From the NCBI GenBank assembly GCA_963720775.1, contig CAVRGR010000005.1, forward strand, positions 62,001-126,000: 64,000 bases of DNA. Reading direction: 5' to 3'. Positions 51,494 to 61,100 of the stretch are shown piece by piece. The notes under the pieces are model-generated. The model was not told where the DNA came from. It ran no database searches and saw nothing but the letters and a program-made list of their open reading frames with translations. Both the position numbers and the translations under genes were made by a program. The DNA is from JAENVT01 sp963720775 (lineage in GTDB: Bacteria; Actinomycetota; Acidimicrobiia; Acidimicrobiales; Ilumatobacteraceae). Position 1 is the stretch's first letter. Each line of letters starts with the position of its first letter.

Positions 51494-52834
51494 CTAGCGA
51501 TGCGTCAGCGCCCGCGCCGCTTGTCGAGCTGACCGAATGCACGCCGGGATGCCGATGCCATGGTAACTGGCACCTGCCAGGGAGATGCCGCGCGGCAGCA
51601 ACTGCTCGGCTGCCGAGATTGCTGCTCCGTGATGCGGCCGATACTGCGGGAAGGCGTCGGGCCAACGGCTGACTCGCACGGACGTGGGATCGGAGTCGAT
51701 GCCGAGGTGAGTTTCGAGCTCGGCGCGCGCCGCTGCGAGCAGATCGTCGTCGGAGAGGTGCAACGCCGGCAGCCCATCGCGGCCGAGAGACACCCTGAGG
51801 ACGACATGATCCGGGCTCGCCCAGTGCGCCCATTTCTGCGATCCGAACGACACCGCGGTGACCAGCCGTTGCTGGGGTTTGGGGACGAGGTAGCCCGACA
51901 AGCCGTGCAACCGTGCGGGCCAGGATTCAACCGGCATCGCCAGGGTGAGCAACGCGACGCCGGCCGTCGGGATGGCCGCCAGAGTCGATGCGATGGACGG
52001 CTCGATTCCGACTAGCAGCGATGCAGCGGCGCGAGCCGGGCAGGCGAGTACCACGCCGTCGAACTGCTCGCCATGGATGCGCCACTGCTCGCCATCGGGC
52101 GCCAGTTCGGCGATCGTCCGATCGCATCGCAGATCGCCGCCGCCCGCGATCACGGCGGCCGCGACGGCCTCGACCAGCGCACCAATTCCAGCGGCTGGGG
52201 CGTAGAACACTGGGCCGCTCGGTGGCGCGGGGCGCCGCCGCCGGGCCAGCAGCACGCTGCGCGAGCGCGCCGCCAACTCGGCGAGTTGCGGAATGGCTGC
52301 AAGGCTGAAGTCGTCGGTGTCAGCTGCGTAGATGCTGCCGACAAGAGGATCGACGAGCCGTTCTTGCACCTCATCGCCAAACCTCGATCGCACGTAACTG
52401 CCGATCGAGTCGACGTGTGAGTTGCTGCGCGGGCGAAGCACCTCGGCGGCGGCGCGCATCTTGCCTCGGGGCGACAACAACTGGGACCTGGCCAAGGCGA
52501 AGACGTCGGTTGGCAGGCCGAGCAGCAGGCCTTCCGGAATGTCGTGCAGTCCGTTCCACCACACCGCCGCCCGACCGGCAGCGGGGGAGGTCAACGTATT
52601 ACCGAGCGACACTGCTCGAGCGAGGTCGACGGCCCACGGGACACGAGCGAGGAAGGCGTCGGCCCCTTCATCGATGGCGGGGTGCCCGGCGAACGGGGTC
52701 GTGCGGATGACGCCGCCAACGGTGCCGCGCGCTTCGAACACCACGACCTGTGCTCCGTCGGAGACGACTGCGTGTGCAGCAGCGAGGCCGGTGATCCCCC
52801 CACCGATGACGGCGATCCGGCGACTGCTGCTCAT
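51494..52834 (-). CDS. hemY: Protoporphyrinogen/coproporphyrinogen oxidase (HemY/HemG type)
   Basis: The 446-residue FAD protein has GGGITGLAAAHAVV at the N-terminus and EARGTVGGVIRTT with the FAD motif. DEGADAFL, PLVGSIYAADTDDFSL and the C-terminal ISLAGASYHGIGIPACIRSARQ are HemY family features (given in part). It oxidises protoporphyrinogen or, in the coproporphyrin branch used by many actinobacteria, coproporphyrinogen III. The start overlaps the hemH stop (ATGA). hemQ is not in the window, so the branch used cannot be shown here. Confidence 0.92.
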   Translation of the reverse strand: MSSSRRIAVIGGGITGLAAAHAVVSDGAQVVVFEARGTVGGVIRTTPFAGHPAIDEGADAFLARVPWAVDLARAVSLGNTLTSPAAGRAAVWWNGLHDIPEGLLLGLPTDVFALARSQLLSPRGKMRAAAEVLRPRSNSHVDSIGSYVRSRFGDEVQERLVDPLVGSIYAADTDDFSLAAIPQLAELAARSRSVLLARRRRPAPPSGPVFYAPAAGIGALVEAVAAAVIAGGGDLRCDRTIAELAPDGEQWRIHGEQFDGVVLACPARAAASLLVGIEPSIASTLAAIPTAGVALLTLAMPVESWPARLHGLSGYLVPKPQQRLVTAVSFGSQKWAHWASPDHVVLRVSLGRDGLPALHLSDDDLLAAARAELETHLGIDSDPTSVRVSRWPDAFPQYRPHHGAAISAAEQLLPRGISLAGASYHGIGIPACIRSARQAARALTHR

Positions 52835-53739
52835 GCTGCGCCGATGACGCGGTCGGCCAAGGCCGCCATCACGGATGCGTCGTCGTTGACGCACGACGTG
52901 CGAGCGAAGGCGAGGCCTCGCAGTGCCGCGCGGCCGGCAGCTTCGATGTCGAGGTCGTACAGCACCTCGAGGTGGTCGGCGACGAACCCGACGGCGCTCA
53001 CCAGCAACGCTCGCGTCTGCCCGTCGTCGCCCAGCTCGTCGATGAGGTGGAGGAGGTCAGGTTCCAGCCAGGGATCCGCCGTGCGTCCGGCGCTCTGCCA
53101 GGCCAGCCCCCAGTTGTCGAGACCGAGCGCGTCGGCCACACACGCTGCGGTGGCCTGGACCTCGGCAGGGTAGCGGTCGCCGGACGCGAGGATCCGCTGG
53201 GGCAGCGAATGGGCGGTGAACACCACACGAGTACCAATCGGCATTTCGGCGAGCTCGGTGCGCAGCTCGCGGGAGATGAACTCGATGAACGCAGGTTCGG
53301 TTGCCCAGCTCTCCACCGGGGTCACGCTGATGTCATGCCGCGCTGCCGCAGCCGTGAGTCGATCGAGGTACTGCCCGATCGAGAAGGCTGAGTAGTGGGG
53401 TGCCAGAACCAACCCCACGATCCGGTCGCATCCCACGTTGGCCAACTCGTCGACGCCTTGCTCGATGCTCGGCAGTGCATGCTTCAGACCGAGCACGACG
53501 TGGTACCGGCCACGGGCCTTACGGTCGAGCGCTGCTTGCAAGGCGGTGCGCTGAGCTTCGGTTCGTTGCAACAGAGGAGACATGCCGCCGATCGCTTCGT
53601 AGCGTGCAGTCAAGTTGGCAAGCTGCTCGTCGGACGGTGGGTTGCCGCGCCGGATGTCGGTGTAGTACGGCAGTATCTCGGCTGCGCTCCGCGGCGTGCC
53701 ATAGGCCATCAACACCACTCCGATCAGCGATTCGCTCAT
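52831..53739 (-). CDS. hemH: Ferrochelatase (protoporphyrin/coproporphyrin chelatase)
   Basis: This 302-residue chelatase inserts Fe2+ into porphyrin. It begins VVLMAYGTPRSAAEILPYY and has RYEAIGGMSPLL, LVLAPHYSAFSIGQY with the metal-site His, VVFTAHSLPQRI, and the late Glu-containing DLDIEAAGRA. It is shorter than average but complete, similar to actinobacterial forms. The start overlaps the hemE stop and the end overlaps the hemY start. Confidence 0.93.
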   Translation of the reverse strand: MSESLIGVVLMAYGTPRSAAEILPYYTDIRRGNPPSDEQLANLTARYEAIGGMSPLLQRTEAQRTALQAALDRKARGRYHVVLGLKHALPSIEQGVDELANVGCDRIVGLVLAPHYSAFSIGQYLDRLTAAAARHDISVTPVESWATEPAFIEFISRELRTELAEMPIGTRVVFTAHSLPQRILASGDRYPAEVQATAACVADALGLDNWGLAWQSAGRTADPWLEPDLLHLIDELGDDGQTRALLVSAVGFVADHLEVLYDLDIEAAGRAALRGLAFARTSCVNDDASVMAALADRVIGAA

Positions 53740-54788
53740 TGCGCCGTGCGTTCCTTGACGCGATCCACGATTGCCTGCAAGACGTCGGGATCGGCGTTGG
53801 GTGGTACACCGTGACCGAGGTTGAAGATGTGTCCGGGATGCCTGGCCGCGTCGAGTTGGCCATTGTCGTCGAGAACCGCATCGGTCGCCGCGAGCGCCAC
53901 AGCCGGCCCTGCCAACACCAGCGCCGGGTCGAGGTTGCCCTGCACGACCAGATCTCCACCCAGCCGACGGCGCGCGTCACGGATCGGTGTGCGCCAATCC
54001 AACCCGAGCACCTTTGGGCCTGCTGAGTTCATCGACTCGAGCAGGTGGTCGCAGCCGACGCCGTAGTGGATGCCCGGCGCGCCGGGATGACGGACGGCTA
54101 TCGCGGCGAACACAGCAGTCGAGTGGGGGAGCACGAACGTGTCGTAGTCGGCCCGGCTGAGCGCGCCGGCCCACGAGTCGAAGAGCTGGAACGCGCGGGC
54201 GCCGTGGTCGAGCTGAGCTTCGATGGAGGCCACGGCATGCTGGACGAGTCGCTCCATCAGTCGATGCCACAACGTCGGTTCGGTGTGCATCAACTGCTTC
54301 GTGTGCTCGTAGGTGCGGCTGGGTCGGCCCTCGACCAGGTAGCTGGCCACCGTGAAGGGCGCGCCCGCGAAGGCGAGCATCGGGACCGACTCGGGGAGCT
54401 CCGCGGCGAGCAGGTCGACGGTGCGGATGATGTACGGGGCATCGACCTCAGGCTCGTACGGCCTCAACCGGTTCAGGTCGGCAGCCTCGCGAAACGGTGA
54501 CTCGCAGACGGGACCCGTTCCGGGCGCCACGTCGATCCCGAATCCGACGGCATGCGCCGGCACGATGATGTCGCTGTAGAGAACCGCGGCGTCGACTCCG
54601 TAACGACGCACCGGTTGGAGGGTGAGCTCTGCGGCGCGTTCCGGTTGTTTGATGGCGTCGAGGATGCTGCCCTCGCCGCGCAGGGCCCGGTATTCGGGGA
54701 GGCTGCGACCGGCCTGGCGCATGAACCACACCGGGGTGTGGGGGGCTCGACAACCGTGTGCAGCGAGAAGGAACGGCGCGCTCGACAT
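53736..54788 (-). CDS. hemE: Uroporphyrinogen decarboxylase
   Basis: The 350-residue protein converts uroporphyrinogen III to coproporphyrinogen III. TPVWFMRQAGRSLPEYR near the N-terminus contains the substrate-binding Arg residues. FSDIIVPAHAVG-like and FAGAPFTVASYLVEG segments, FDSWAGALS, and GHGVPPNADPD near the end complete the family pattern (written YSDIIVPAHAVG here). It is the first gene of hemE-hemH-hemY and is divergent from a DtxR-type regulator gene, which may control heme synthesis by metal status. Confidence 0.95.
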   Translation of the reverse strand: MSSAPFLLAAHGCRAPHTPVWFMRQAGRSLPEYRALRGEGSILDAIKQPERAAELTLQPVRRYGVDAAVLYSDIIVPAHAVGFGIDVAPGTGPVCESPFREAADLNRLRPYEPEVDAPYIIRTVDLLAAELPESVPMLAFAGAPFTVASYLVEGRPSRTYEHTKQLMHTEPTLWHRLMERLVQHAVASIEAQLDHGARAFQLFDSWAGALSRADYDTFVLPHSTAVFAAIAVRHPGAPGIHYGVGCDHLLESMNSAGPKVLGLDWRTPIRDARRRLGGDLVVQGNLDPALVLAGPAVALAATDAVLDDNGQLDAARHPGHIFNLGHGVPPNADPDVLQAIVDRVKERTAQ

Positions 54789-54874
54789 GCTCGTGGCACG
54801 TTACAGGCACCCTGGGTGGCCCGCCTTTTCCGTGCAGAAACACATGGCCGATAACGGCCGGTAGCCTTTCGTCC

Positions 54875-55534
54875 ATGCCGGCCTCCGGAGAGCACCACCC
54901 TGCTTTCGAGGAATACTGTGAATGCATCTTCGAGCTCGACGAAGACGACGTGATGGTGATCCAGGCTCGAATCGCCGAACGGTTGCAGGTCAGCCGGCCG
55001 GCGGTCAGCGAGATGATCCGCCGACTCGATACGGAAGGTTTGATCACTACCGACGGGGCGATTCGGCTCACGCTCTCGGGTCAGGCGCTGGCCCAGCTCG
55101 TCGTGCGCCGGCATCGCATCGCCGAGCGATTCCTCACCGACATGTTGGGTCTCTCGTGGGCCGACGCGCATCACGAGGCAGGCAAGTGGGAACACGTCAT
55201 GAGCGACGCCGTCGAACAAGCGATGGACCGTGTGCTCGGCAGCCCAACCACCTGTCCGCACGGAAACCCCATTCCAGGTTCTTCCTACCTCGAGCCCACC
55301 CTGGTGCCGCTCAGCGAGGTCGAGGTCGGCGGCTCGTTCATCGTCAACCGCATTCCCGAGGAGCTGGAGTTCACGCCCGGACTGCTCGACTTCCTCGAAG
55401 AGGCCAGCATCGTGCCTGGCCACAGCGGTCTGCTCACCGCGGCATCCCCAGATGGCACCATGACCATCGAGATCGAAGGCCATCATGTGGGAGTTGGCTC
55501 GTTCGCCAGTGCCCGCATCCTGGTGATTGCGTGA
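54875..55534 (+). CDS. DtxR/MntR-family metal-dependent regulator with altered primary metal site
   Basis: The protein (219 residues) has a winged helix (about 12-72), a dimerisation domain with RHRIAERFLTDMLGL, EHVMSDAVEQAM and NPIPG, and a C-terminal SH3-like domain. Ancillary-site His80, Glu84 and His99 or His100 match DtxR. At the primary site DtxR uses Met10, Cys102, Glu105 and His106; here the aligned residues are Glu13, Gly103, Glu106 and His107, so two ligands differ, and Cys127 is extra. Metal specificity may be Mn or different from Fe. It is divergent from hemE, a possible target. Confidence 0.88.
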   Translation: MPASGEHHPAFEEYCECIFELDEDDVMVIQARIAERLQVSRPAVSEMIRRLDTEGLITTDGAIRLTLSGQALAQLVVRRHRIAERFLTDMLGLSWADAHHEAGKWEHVMSDAVEQAMDRVLGSPTTCPHGNPIPGSSYLEPTLVPLSEVEVGGSFIVNRIPEELEFTPGLLDFLEEASIVPGHSGLLTAASPDGTMTIEIEGHHVGVGSFASARILVIA

Positions 55535-55938
55535 GGCACGGCAAGCAACTGACGCTTCTCGTCCTGTCGATCACCACGGCGTCGTGTGCGGCTACCACCT
55601 ACGACACGTCGATCCAAGTCGGAAGCGTGGCTCCCACCACCACCGTGCTACCGACCGGGAGCGCCGCCGAGCTCTTGCCGCAGTTGGTCACCGAGGCATC
55701 GAAGCTGTCGGAACTGATCGCCGACCACGGCGACAAGCTGGCTGTGGTGGAACGAATCGAAGCGCTGTGGGCTGCGGTCAGTACCGACGTCACCGCCAAG
55801 GACCGCGAGATCGCGACGGAGATCGGAGCCGAGATCGCCAAGGGCCGCTCGGCTGCCGTGTTGAACCGACCCGCCGCGGCCGACAAGGTCTACCGCAACC
55901 TCACTGCACTGGTGCAGGCGTACCTGGCAGGTGCATAG
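55531..55938 (+). CDS. Small putative lipoprotein, 135 residues
   Basis: The protein starts with a basic N-terminus and hydrophobic stretch ending ITTASCAAT, a likely lipobox with the lipid Cys near 19. A Thr/Val-rich linker and a helical domain (LLPQLVTEASKLSELIADHG, AIxTEI-type helices, KVYRNLTALVQAYLAG) follow. No family is recognised. Start is GTG overlapping the DtxR-like stop, so it is cotranscribed with the regulator. The 3' end overlaps the convergent ATPase gene by 38 nt. Confidence 0.7.
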   Translation: MRHGKQLTLLVLSITTASCAATTYDTSIQVGSVAPTTTVLPTGSAAELLPQLVTEASKLSELIADHGDKLAVVERIEALWAAVSTDVTAKDREIATEIGAEIAKGRSAAVLNRPAAADKVYRNLTALVQAYLAGA

Positions 55939-58075
55939 CAACTGGCAGTTCGCGGGAGTGCACGACGGTGAGACGGCGGGTGCTGCGCGTGAGCGCAACG
56001 TAGAGGCCACGCAGGCCCTGCACTTCCTCCTCGACGATGGTGGCGGGCTCCACGACGACGACCCCGTCGAGCTCGAGGCCCTTGACGACGCTGACCGGTA
56101 CCACTGTGACGCCTTGTTCGAGGCCGGTGCGAGTGGCCCGACCGTGCTCGATGCCGGCGAGCACGAGAGCCTGCGACACGCTGTCGACCATCGAATCAGG
56201 GGCCACCACGGCGATCGTTCCGTCGGTGATGTCGTCGGCGAGGCTTCGTGTGGCAGCCGCGACATCGCCCAGCAAGCCGTCGGCGTTTGAATGCACGAAC
56301 TCGGGCGCGTGGTCGCTCTGGCGAACGCTCGTCGGGGCTCGCAGAGATGGGGTCGCCGCCAGCATGACCTGGTTGGCAAGCGCCATGATCTGGGCCGGGA
56401 TGCGGTAGCCGACGCTGAGACCGATCACCCGTGACGGCTTCTGATCCGGGAGATGGCGCAACACGTCGGACCACTCGTTGGGCGCCAGTGCACCGGTGGC
56501 CTGGGCTATGTCGCCGACCACCGTCATGCTCCCGTTGAGCGAACGGCGCGAGACCATCCGCAACTGCATCGGGGTGAGGTCTTGCACCTCGTCGACGACG
56601 ATGTGGCCGTAGGTGCGGATCTCATCGGGGTCCTGGCCGTTCTGAGCGGGGTTGCGCACCGGCTTCGATCCCAGGTAGTTGCGGGCCTCGTCGAGCAGGG
56701 CCACGTCGTTGTCGGTCCAGCGCACCAGGCTGACGTCTTCGAGCCGTGGCCGATACAACGAGAGGTACTCGTGTTCCTGCAGGTGCTTCGCGGCAGCGAG
56801 CTTCAACAGGGCCTTGCTGCCGAACAGATCGTGGAGCAGCTCGGCGGGTGCGAGCAACGGCCACATGCGTTCGAGCGCGGCGCGGATGTCGGGCATCGTG
56901 CGCACGGCGTCACGCACGTCGCGTGCCGAAACAACGCCGTCGCGCCACGTGGCTGCCATCGACGCCCAGATCTCGTTCTCGACCCATCGTCGAGCTGCGT
57001 TGTGCCGGCGGAAGCGACGCTGAGCGGACCGGACGATTCGGTGTGTGTCTTCGGCCCGCAAGCGGAGGTAGCCGGTGCGGAACGGCACCACGACATCGGC
57101 GCGTAGGGGACGCTCGCGGTCGGTGACGGCTTGGTCGATCACGTCGGCCATGTGGATGTTGCCCTTGACCTTCGCGGCCTGTGGCGAGTCGGTGGGGTCG
57201 ACTGCATAGCGCGCCCACTCGACGTCGGGCACGAGATCGCCGAGCACCACCTGCTCGACTCCAGCCTCGCCGAGCGATGGCAGCACCTGTTCGATGTAGC
57301 GAAGGAACACTCGGTTGGGCCCGATGACGAGGACCCCCTGATCTTCGAGGGGGAATCGGTAGGTGTAGAGGAGGTACGCGGCGCGGTGCAGGGCCACCAC
57401 CGTCTTGCCGGTTCCCGGCCCTCCTTGCACGATCAAGACGCCGGCCTGAGGGCTGCGGATGATCTCGTCCTGCTCGGCCTGGATCGTGGCGACGATGTCG
57501 CCGAGCTGGCCGGTGCGACCCCGCTCGAGCACCGCGAGGAGCGTGCTGTAGCCGCGCAGACCCGAGTCTGGACCGAGACGGTTCTGGCCATCGAGCCCCT
57601 CGTCCTGGCCGACCCCGAGGTGGCCCTCGCCGAACAGCTCGTCCTCGAGACCCAGCAGCTTGCGGCCGTGCACGGCGAAATGACGGCGTCGGGCCAGCCC
57701 CATCGGCTCGCGACCGGTGGCCCGGTAGAAGGGCTCGGCAACCGGCGCTCGCCAGTCGACCACGACCGGTTCGCTCTCCTCGTCGGCGATCGCCAGCCTG
57801 CCGATGTGGAAGGTCTCCAGGCCGTCGGGGGTTTCCGCCATGCGGTCGATGCGACCGAACACCAACGCGGCGTTGCCCAGATCGAGCTGGGTGAGGCGAT
57901 TGACCACCGCCTCGTCGAACACATCGCGCTCGTAACGGGCCTGGAAGGTGCCGCCCAGCGTGCCCTCGTGGAGGTTTCGCATGCGCCACGCCGCGTCGCG
58001 GCTGACTTCGAGGCACCGATAGGCGTGATCGATGAAGTCCTGTTCGGCGGCAAGATCAGGGTGCTGCTGCGTCAT
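55901..58075 (-). CDS. HelD/HelR-like RNA polymerase-associated ATPase (UvrD-type)
   Basis: The 724-residue superfamily-1 protein has an N-terminal coiled arm (about 10-60) and the family-specific VVDWRAPVAEPFYRAT (105-120). Walker A is QGGPGTGKTVV (217-227), Walker B VVDEVQDLTPMQLRM, and SVVKGLELDGVVVVEP lies near the end. HelD-type proteins remove stalled RNA polymerase from DNA, and actinobacterial HelR can give rifamycin tolerance. ATG at 58075 was chosen over a longer frame. It is divergent from the Lhr helicase gene. Confidence 0.88.
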   Translation of the reverse strand: MTQQHPDLAAEQDFIDHAYRCLEVSRDAAWRMRNLHEGTLGGTFQARYERDVFDEAVVNRLTQLDLGNAALVFGRIDRMAETPDGLETFHIGRLAIADEESEPVVVDWRAPVAEPFYRATGREPMGLARRRHFAVHGRKLLGLEDELFGEGHLGVGQDEGLDGQNRLGPDSGLRGYSTLLAVLERGRTGQLGDIVATIQAEQDEIIRSPQAGVLIVQGGPGTGKTVVALHRAAYLLYTYRFPLEDQGVLVIGPNRVFLRYIEQVLPSLGEAGVEQVVLGDLVPDVEWARYAVDPTDSPQAAKVKGNIHMADVIDQAVTDRERPLRADVVVPFRTGYLRLRAEDTHRIVRSAQRRFRRHNAARRWVENEIWASMAATWRDGVVSARDVRDAVRTMPDIRAALERMWPLLAPAELLHDLFGSKALLKLAAAKHLQEHEYLSLYRPRLEDVSLVRWTDNDVALLDEARNYLGSKPVRNPAQNGQDPDEIRTYGHIVVDEVQDLTPMQLRMVSRRSLNGSMTVVGDIAQATGALAPNEWSDVLRHLPDQKPSRVIGLSVGYRIPAQIMALANQVMLAATPSLRAPTSVRQSDHAPEFVHSNADGLLGDVAAATRSLADDITDGTIAVVAPDSMVDSVSQALVLAGIEHGRATRTGLEQGVTVVPVSVVKGLELDGVVVVEPATIVEEEVQGLRGLYVALTRSTRRLTVVHSRELPVAMHLPGTPAPVQ

Positions 58076-58182
58076 GGGTCGTTCAACTCTATCGGCCGTC
58101 TCCGAACCACCAACCTGCTGAAGATCTCGGGGTGGCATTCTCCGGCGGAATCCCCGTGGCACCCCGGGCGTAGCCTGACGCC

Positions 58183-61100
58183 ATGGCTGATCATCCGGTG
58201 CTCGAGGTGTTTTCGCCGGCTGTCAGAGCCTGGTTCGCGGCGTCGTTCCCGTCGCCCACCACGGCTCAGGTCGATGGCTGGCCGTCGATCCTCTCCGGCG
58301 CTCACACCCTGGTCTGTGCCCCCACGGGAAGTGGCAAGACGCTGACTGCGTTCCTGGCATCGATCGACCGGTTGTGCACCACCGAGGCGGCCGATCCGAA
58401 GCGCCGAACCCGGGTGCTGTACATCTCACCGTTGCGGGCTCTGGCCTTCGACGTCGAGAAGAACCTACGGGCGCCGATGATGGGCATCGGGTTGGCGGCC
58501 GAGCGGCTGGGCGTGCCCTATCACCAGCCGACGGTGGCGATGCGAACCGGCGACACGTCGTCTCGCGATCGGCAGGCGTTGATCCGTCATCCCGTCGATC
58601 TGCTGATCACCACCCCCGAGAGCCTGTACCTCATGCTCACCTCGTCGGCGGCAGACACGTTGGTCAACATCGACACCGTGATCATCGACGAGATCCACGC
58701 CATGGCGGCTACCAAGCGGGGCGCGCACCTGATGCTCTCGCTCGAACGGCTCGAGGCCATCGCCGCGCACCCACCGCAGCGCATCGGCCTCTCGGCCACG
58801 CAGCGCCCACTGGAGGAGGTGGCCCACTTCCTGGGCGGTCATCGTGCCGATGGCGGCCGGCGACCGGTCACCATCATCGACGCCGGCATGCGCAAGCAGA
58901 TGGAAGTCGATGTGGTCGTCCCCGCTGAAGAGATGGGCGGCATCTGGGAGAGCGTGTACCCCGCGGTCCTCGCTCAGGTCCTGGCTCACCGCAGCACCAT
59001 CATCTTCTGCAACGCCAGGCGCCAGGCCGAGCGTTTGGCCGCCAACCTCAACGAGCTGGCCGGCGAGGAGCTGGTGAAGGCACACCACGGCTCGCTGGCT
59101 CGCGAACAGCGTGTGGTCATCGAAGACGAGCTCAAACGCGGCCAGTTGCGCGGCATCGTCGCCACCAGCTCGCTCGAGCTGGGAATCGATATGGGCGCCG
59201 TCGATCTCGTCATCCAGGTCGAGTCGCCGGGCGCTGTCTCGCGCGGCATGCAACGCGTAGGTCGTGCGGGCCACTCGGTGGGCGAACCGAGCCGGGGCAC
59301 GTTGTACCCCAAGCACCGCGGCGATCTCCTCGAGGCAGCGGTGGTCGCCCAGCGGATGGTGACGGGTCAGATCGAGAGCACCCGGTTCCTCCGCAACCCG
59401 CTCGACGTGCTCGCCCAGCAGATCGTTGCCCATGTCGCCGTTCACCCCGAGTGCACGGTCGAGTCCGTCGCCGTGCTCGTCCGACGTTGCGCAAACTTCG
59501 CCGAGCTGAGCGACGATCTGCTGCACAACGTTCTCGATCTGTTGTCGGGCCGCTACCCCAGCGACGACTTCAACGAGCTGAGGCCGCGGCTCGTGTGGGA
59601 TCGCACCGGCGGCACGCTGCGCGCACGCGAGGGGGCCAAACGCCTTGCCGTCACCAGCGGCGGCACCATTCCCGATCGCGGTCTGTTCGGCGTCTTCCTT
59701 CCCGACGGCACCCGCGTGGGCGAGCTCGACGAGGAGATGGTCTACGAGAGCCGGCCTGGCGAGACGTTCCTGCTCGGCGCGAGCACGTGGCGCATCGAGG
59801 AGATCACCTTCGAACGCGTCACGGTCACGCCTGCGCCGGGCGAGCAGGGCAAGATGCCCTTCTGGCATGGCGACCGACCGGGCCGGCCGCTCGAGCTCGG
59901 CAGGGCGCTCGGCGCGTTCCAGCGCGAGATGCGCGGCCTAGGAGCCGACACAGCCATCGAACGGCTGATGGGCGACTACCGACTCGATCGCTTCGCGGCC
60001 GGCAACGTGATGTCGTACCTCGACGAACAGGCCGTTGCCACCGGGGTCGTGCCCGACGATCGCACGGTCGTGGTCGAACGGTTCCGTGATGAGATCGGCG
60101 ACTGGCGCGTGTGCATCCTCTCGCCGTTCGGTACGCCGGTGCACGCTCCGTGGGCCATGGCAATCGAGCGGCGGTTGATGGAGCACTTCGACATGCCGAT
60201 CGAGACGATGTGGAGCGACGACGGCATCGTGCTGCGCCTTCCCGAGGCTGCCGACAACGTGCCATTGGCCGACTTGATCATCGACCCCGACGACATCGAC
60301 GAGTTGGTGATGGGCTCGTTGCCGCAGACGTCGTTGTTCTCGGCGCGCTTTCGCGAGTGTGCCGCGCGCGCTCTGCTGCTCCCGCGGCGGCGGCCGGATC
60401 GACGAACCCCGTTGTGGCAGCAACGGCAACGGGCAGCGGATCTGTTGGCAGTGGCAGCAAAGTATCCGAGCTTTCCGATCCTCCTCGAGACGTCTCGTGA
60501 ATGCCTTCAAGATGTCTTCGACCTGCCCGCCTTGCGCGAGGTGCTCGGTCAGTTGCGCAGCCGCGCCGTGCGCGTCGTCAGCGTCGACACCACCAAGGCG
60601 TCGCCATTCGCCCAGAGCCTGCTGTTCAACTGGATCGCTGCGTACATGTACGAGGGCGACGCGCCGCTTGCCGAACGCCGCGCCGCCGCGTTGTCGCTCG
60701 ATCGTGATCTGCTGCGCGATCTGCTCGGCGCCGAGGAGCTTCGTGAACTGCTCGACCCGGGTGTGCTCGCCGATGTCGAGCTCGAGCTCCAGTGCGTGGC
60801 CGATGGTCGACGCGCTCGCAGCGCCGACGAACTGCACGACGTGCTTCGCAAGGTCGGCGATCTCACCATGGCCGAGATCGATGTGCGCTGCGAGGAACCG
60901 TCGTCGGCGTGGGTCGACGATCTCGTTCGTTCGCGTCGGGCCATCGAGGTGCAGCTGGGTGGTGAATCACGGTTGGTGGCGTCGGAAGACGCGGCCCGTT
61001 ACCGCGACGCCTTCGGGTGCAACCTGCCGCTCGGCCTTCCCCAGGCGTTCACCGAACCAGTCGCCCATCCACTCGAATCACTGGTGGCTCGCTACGCGAG

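Noticed and set aside
58465..59868. A 467-residue minus-strand frame
   Set aside because: It is opposite the motif-complete Lhr helicase and has no recognisable domain.
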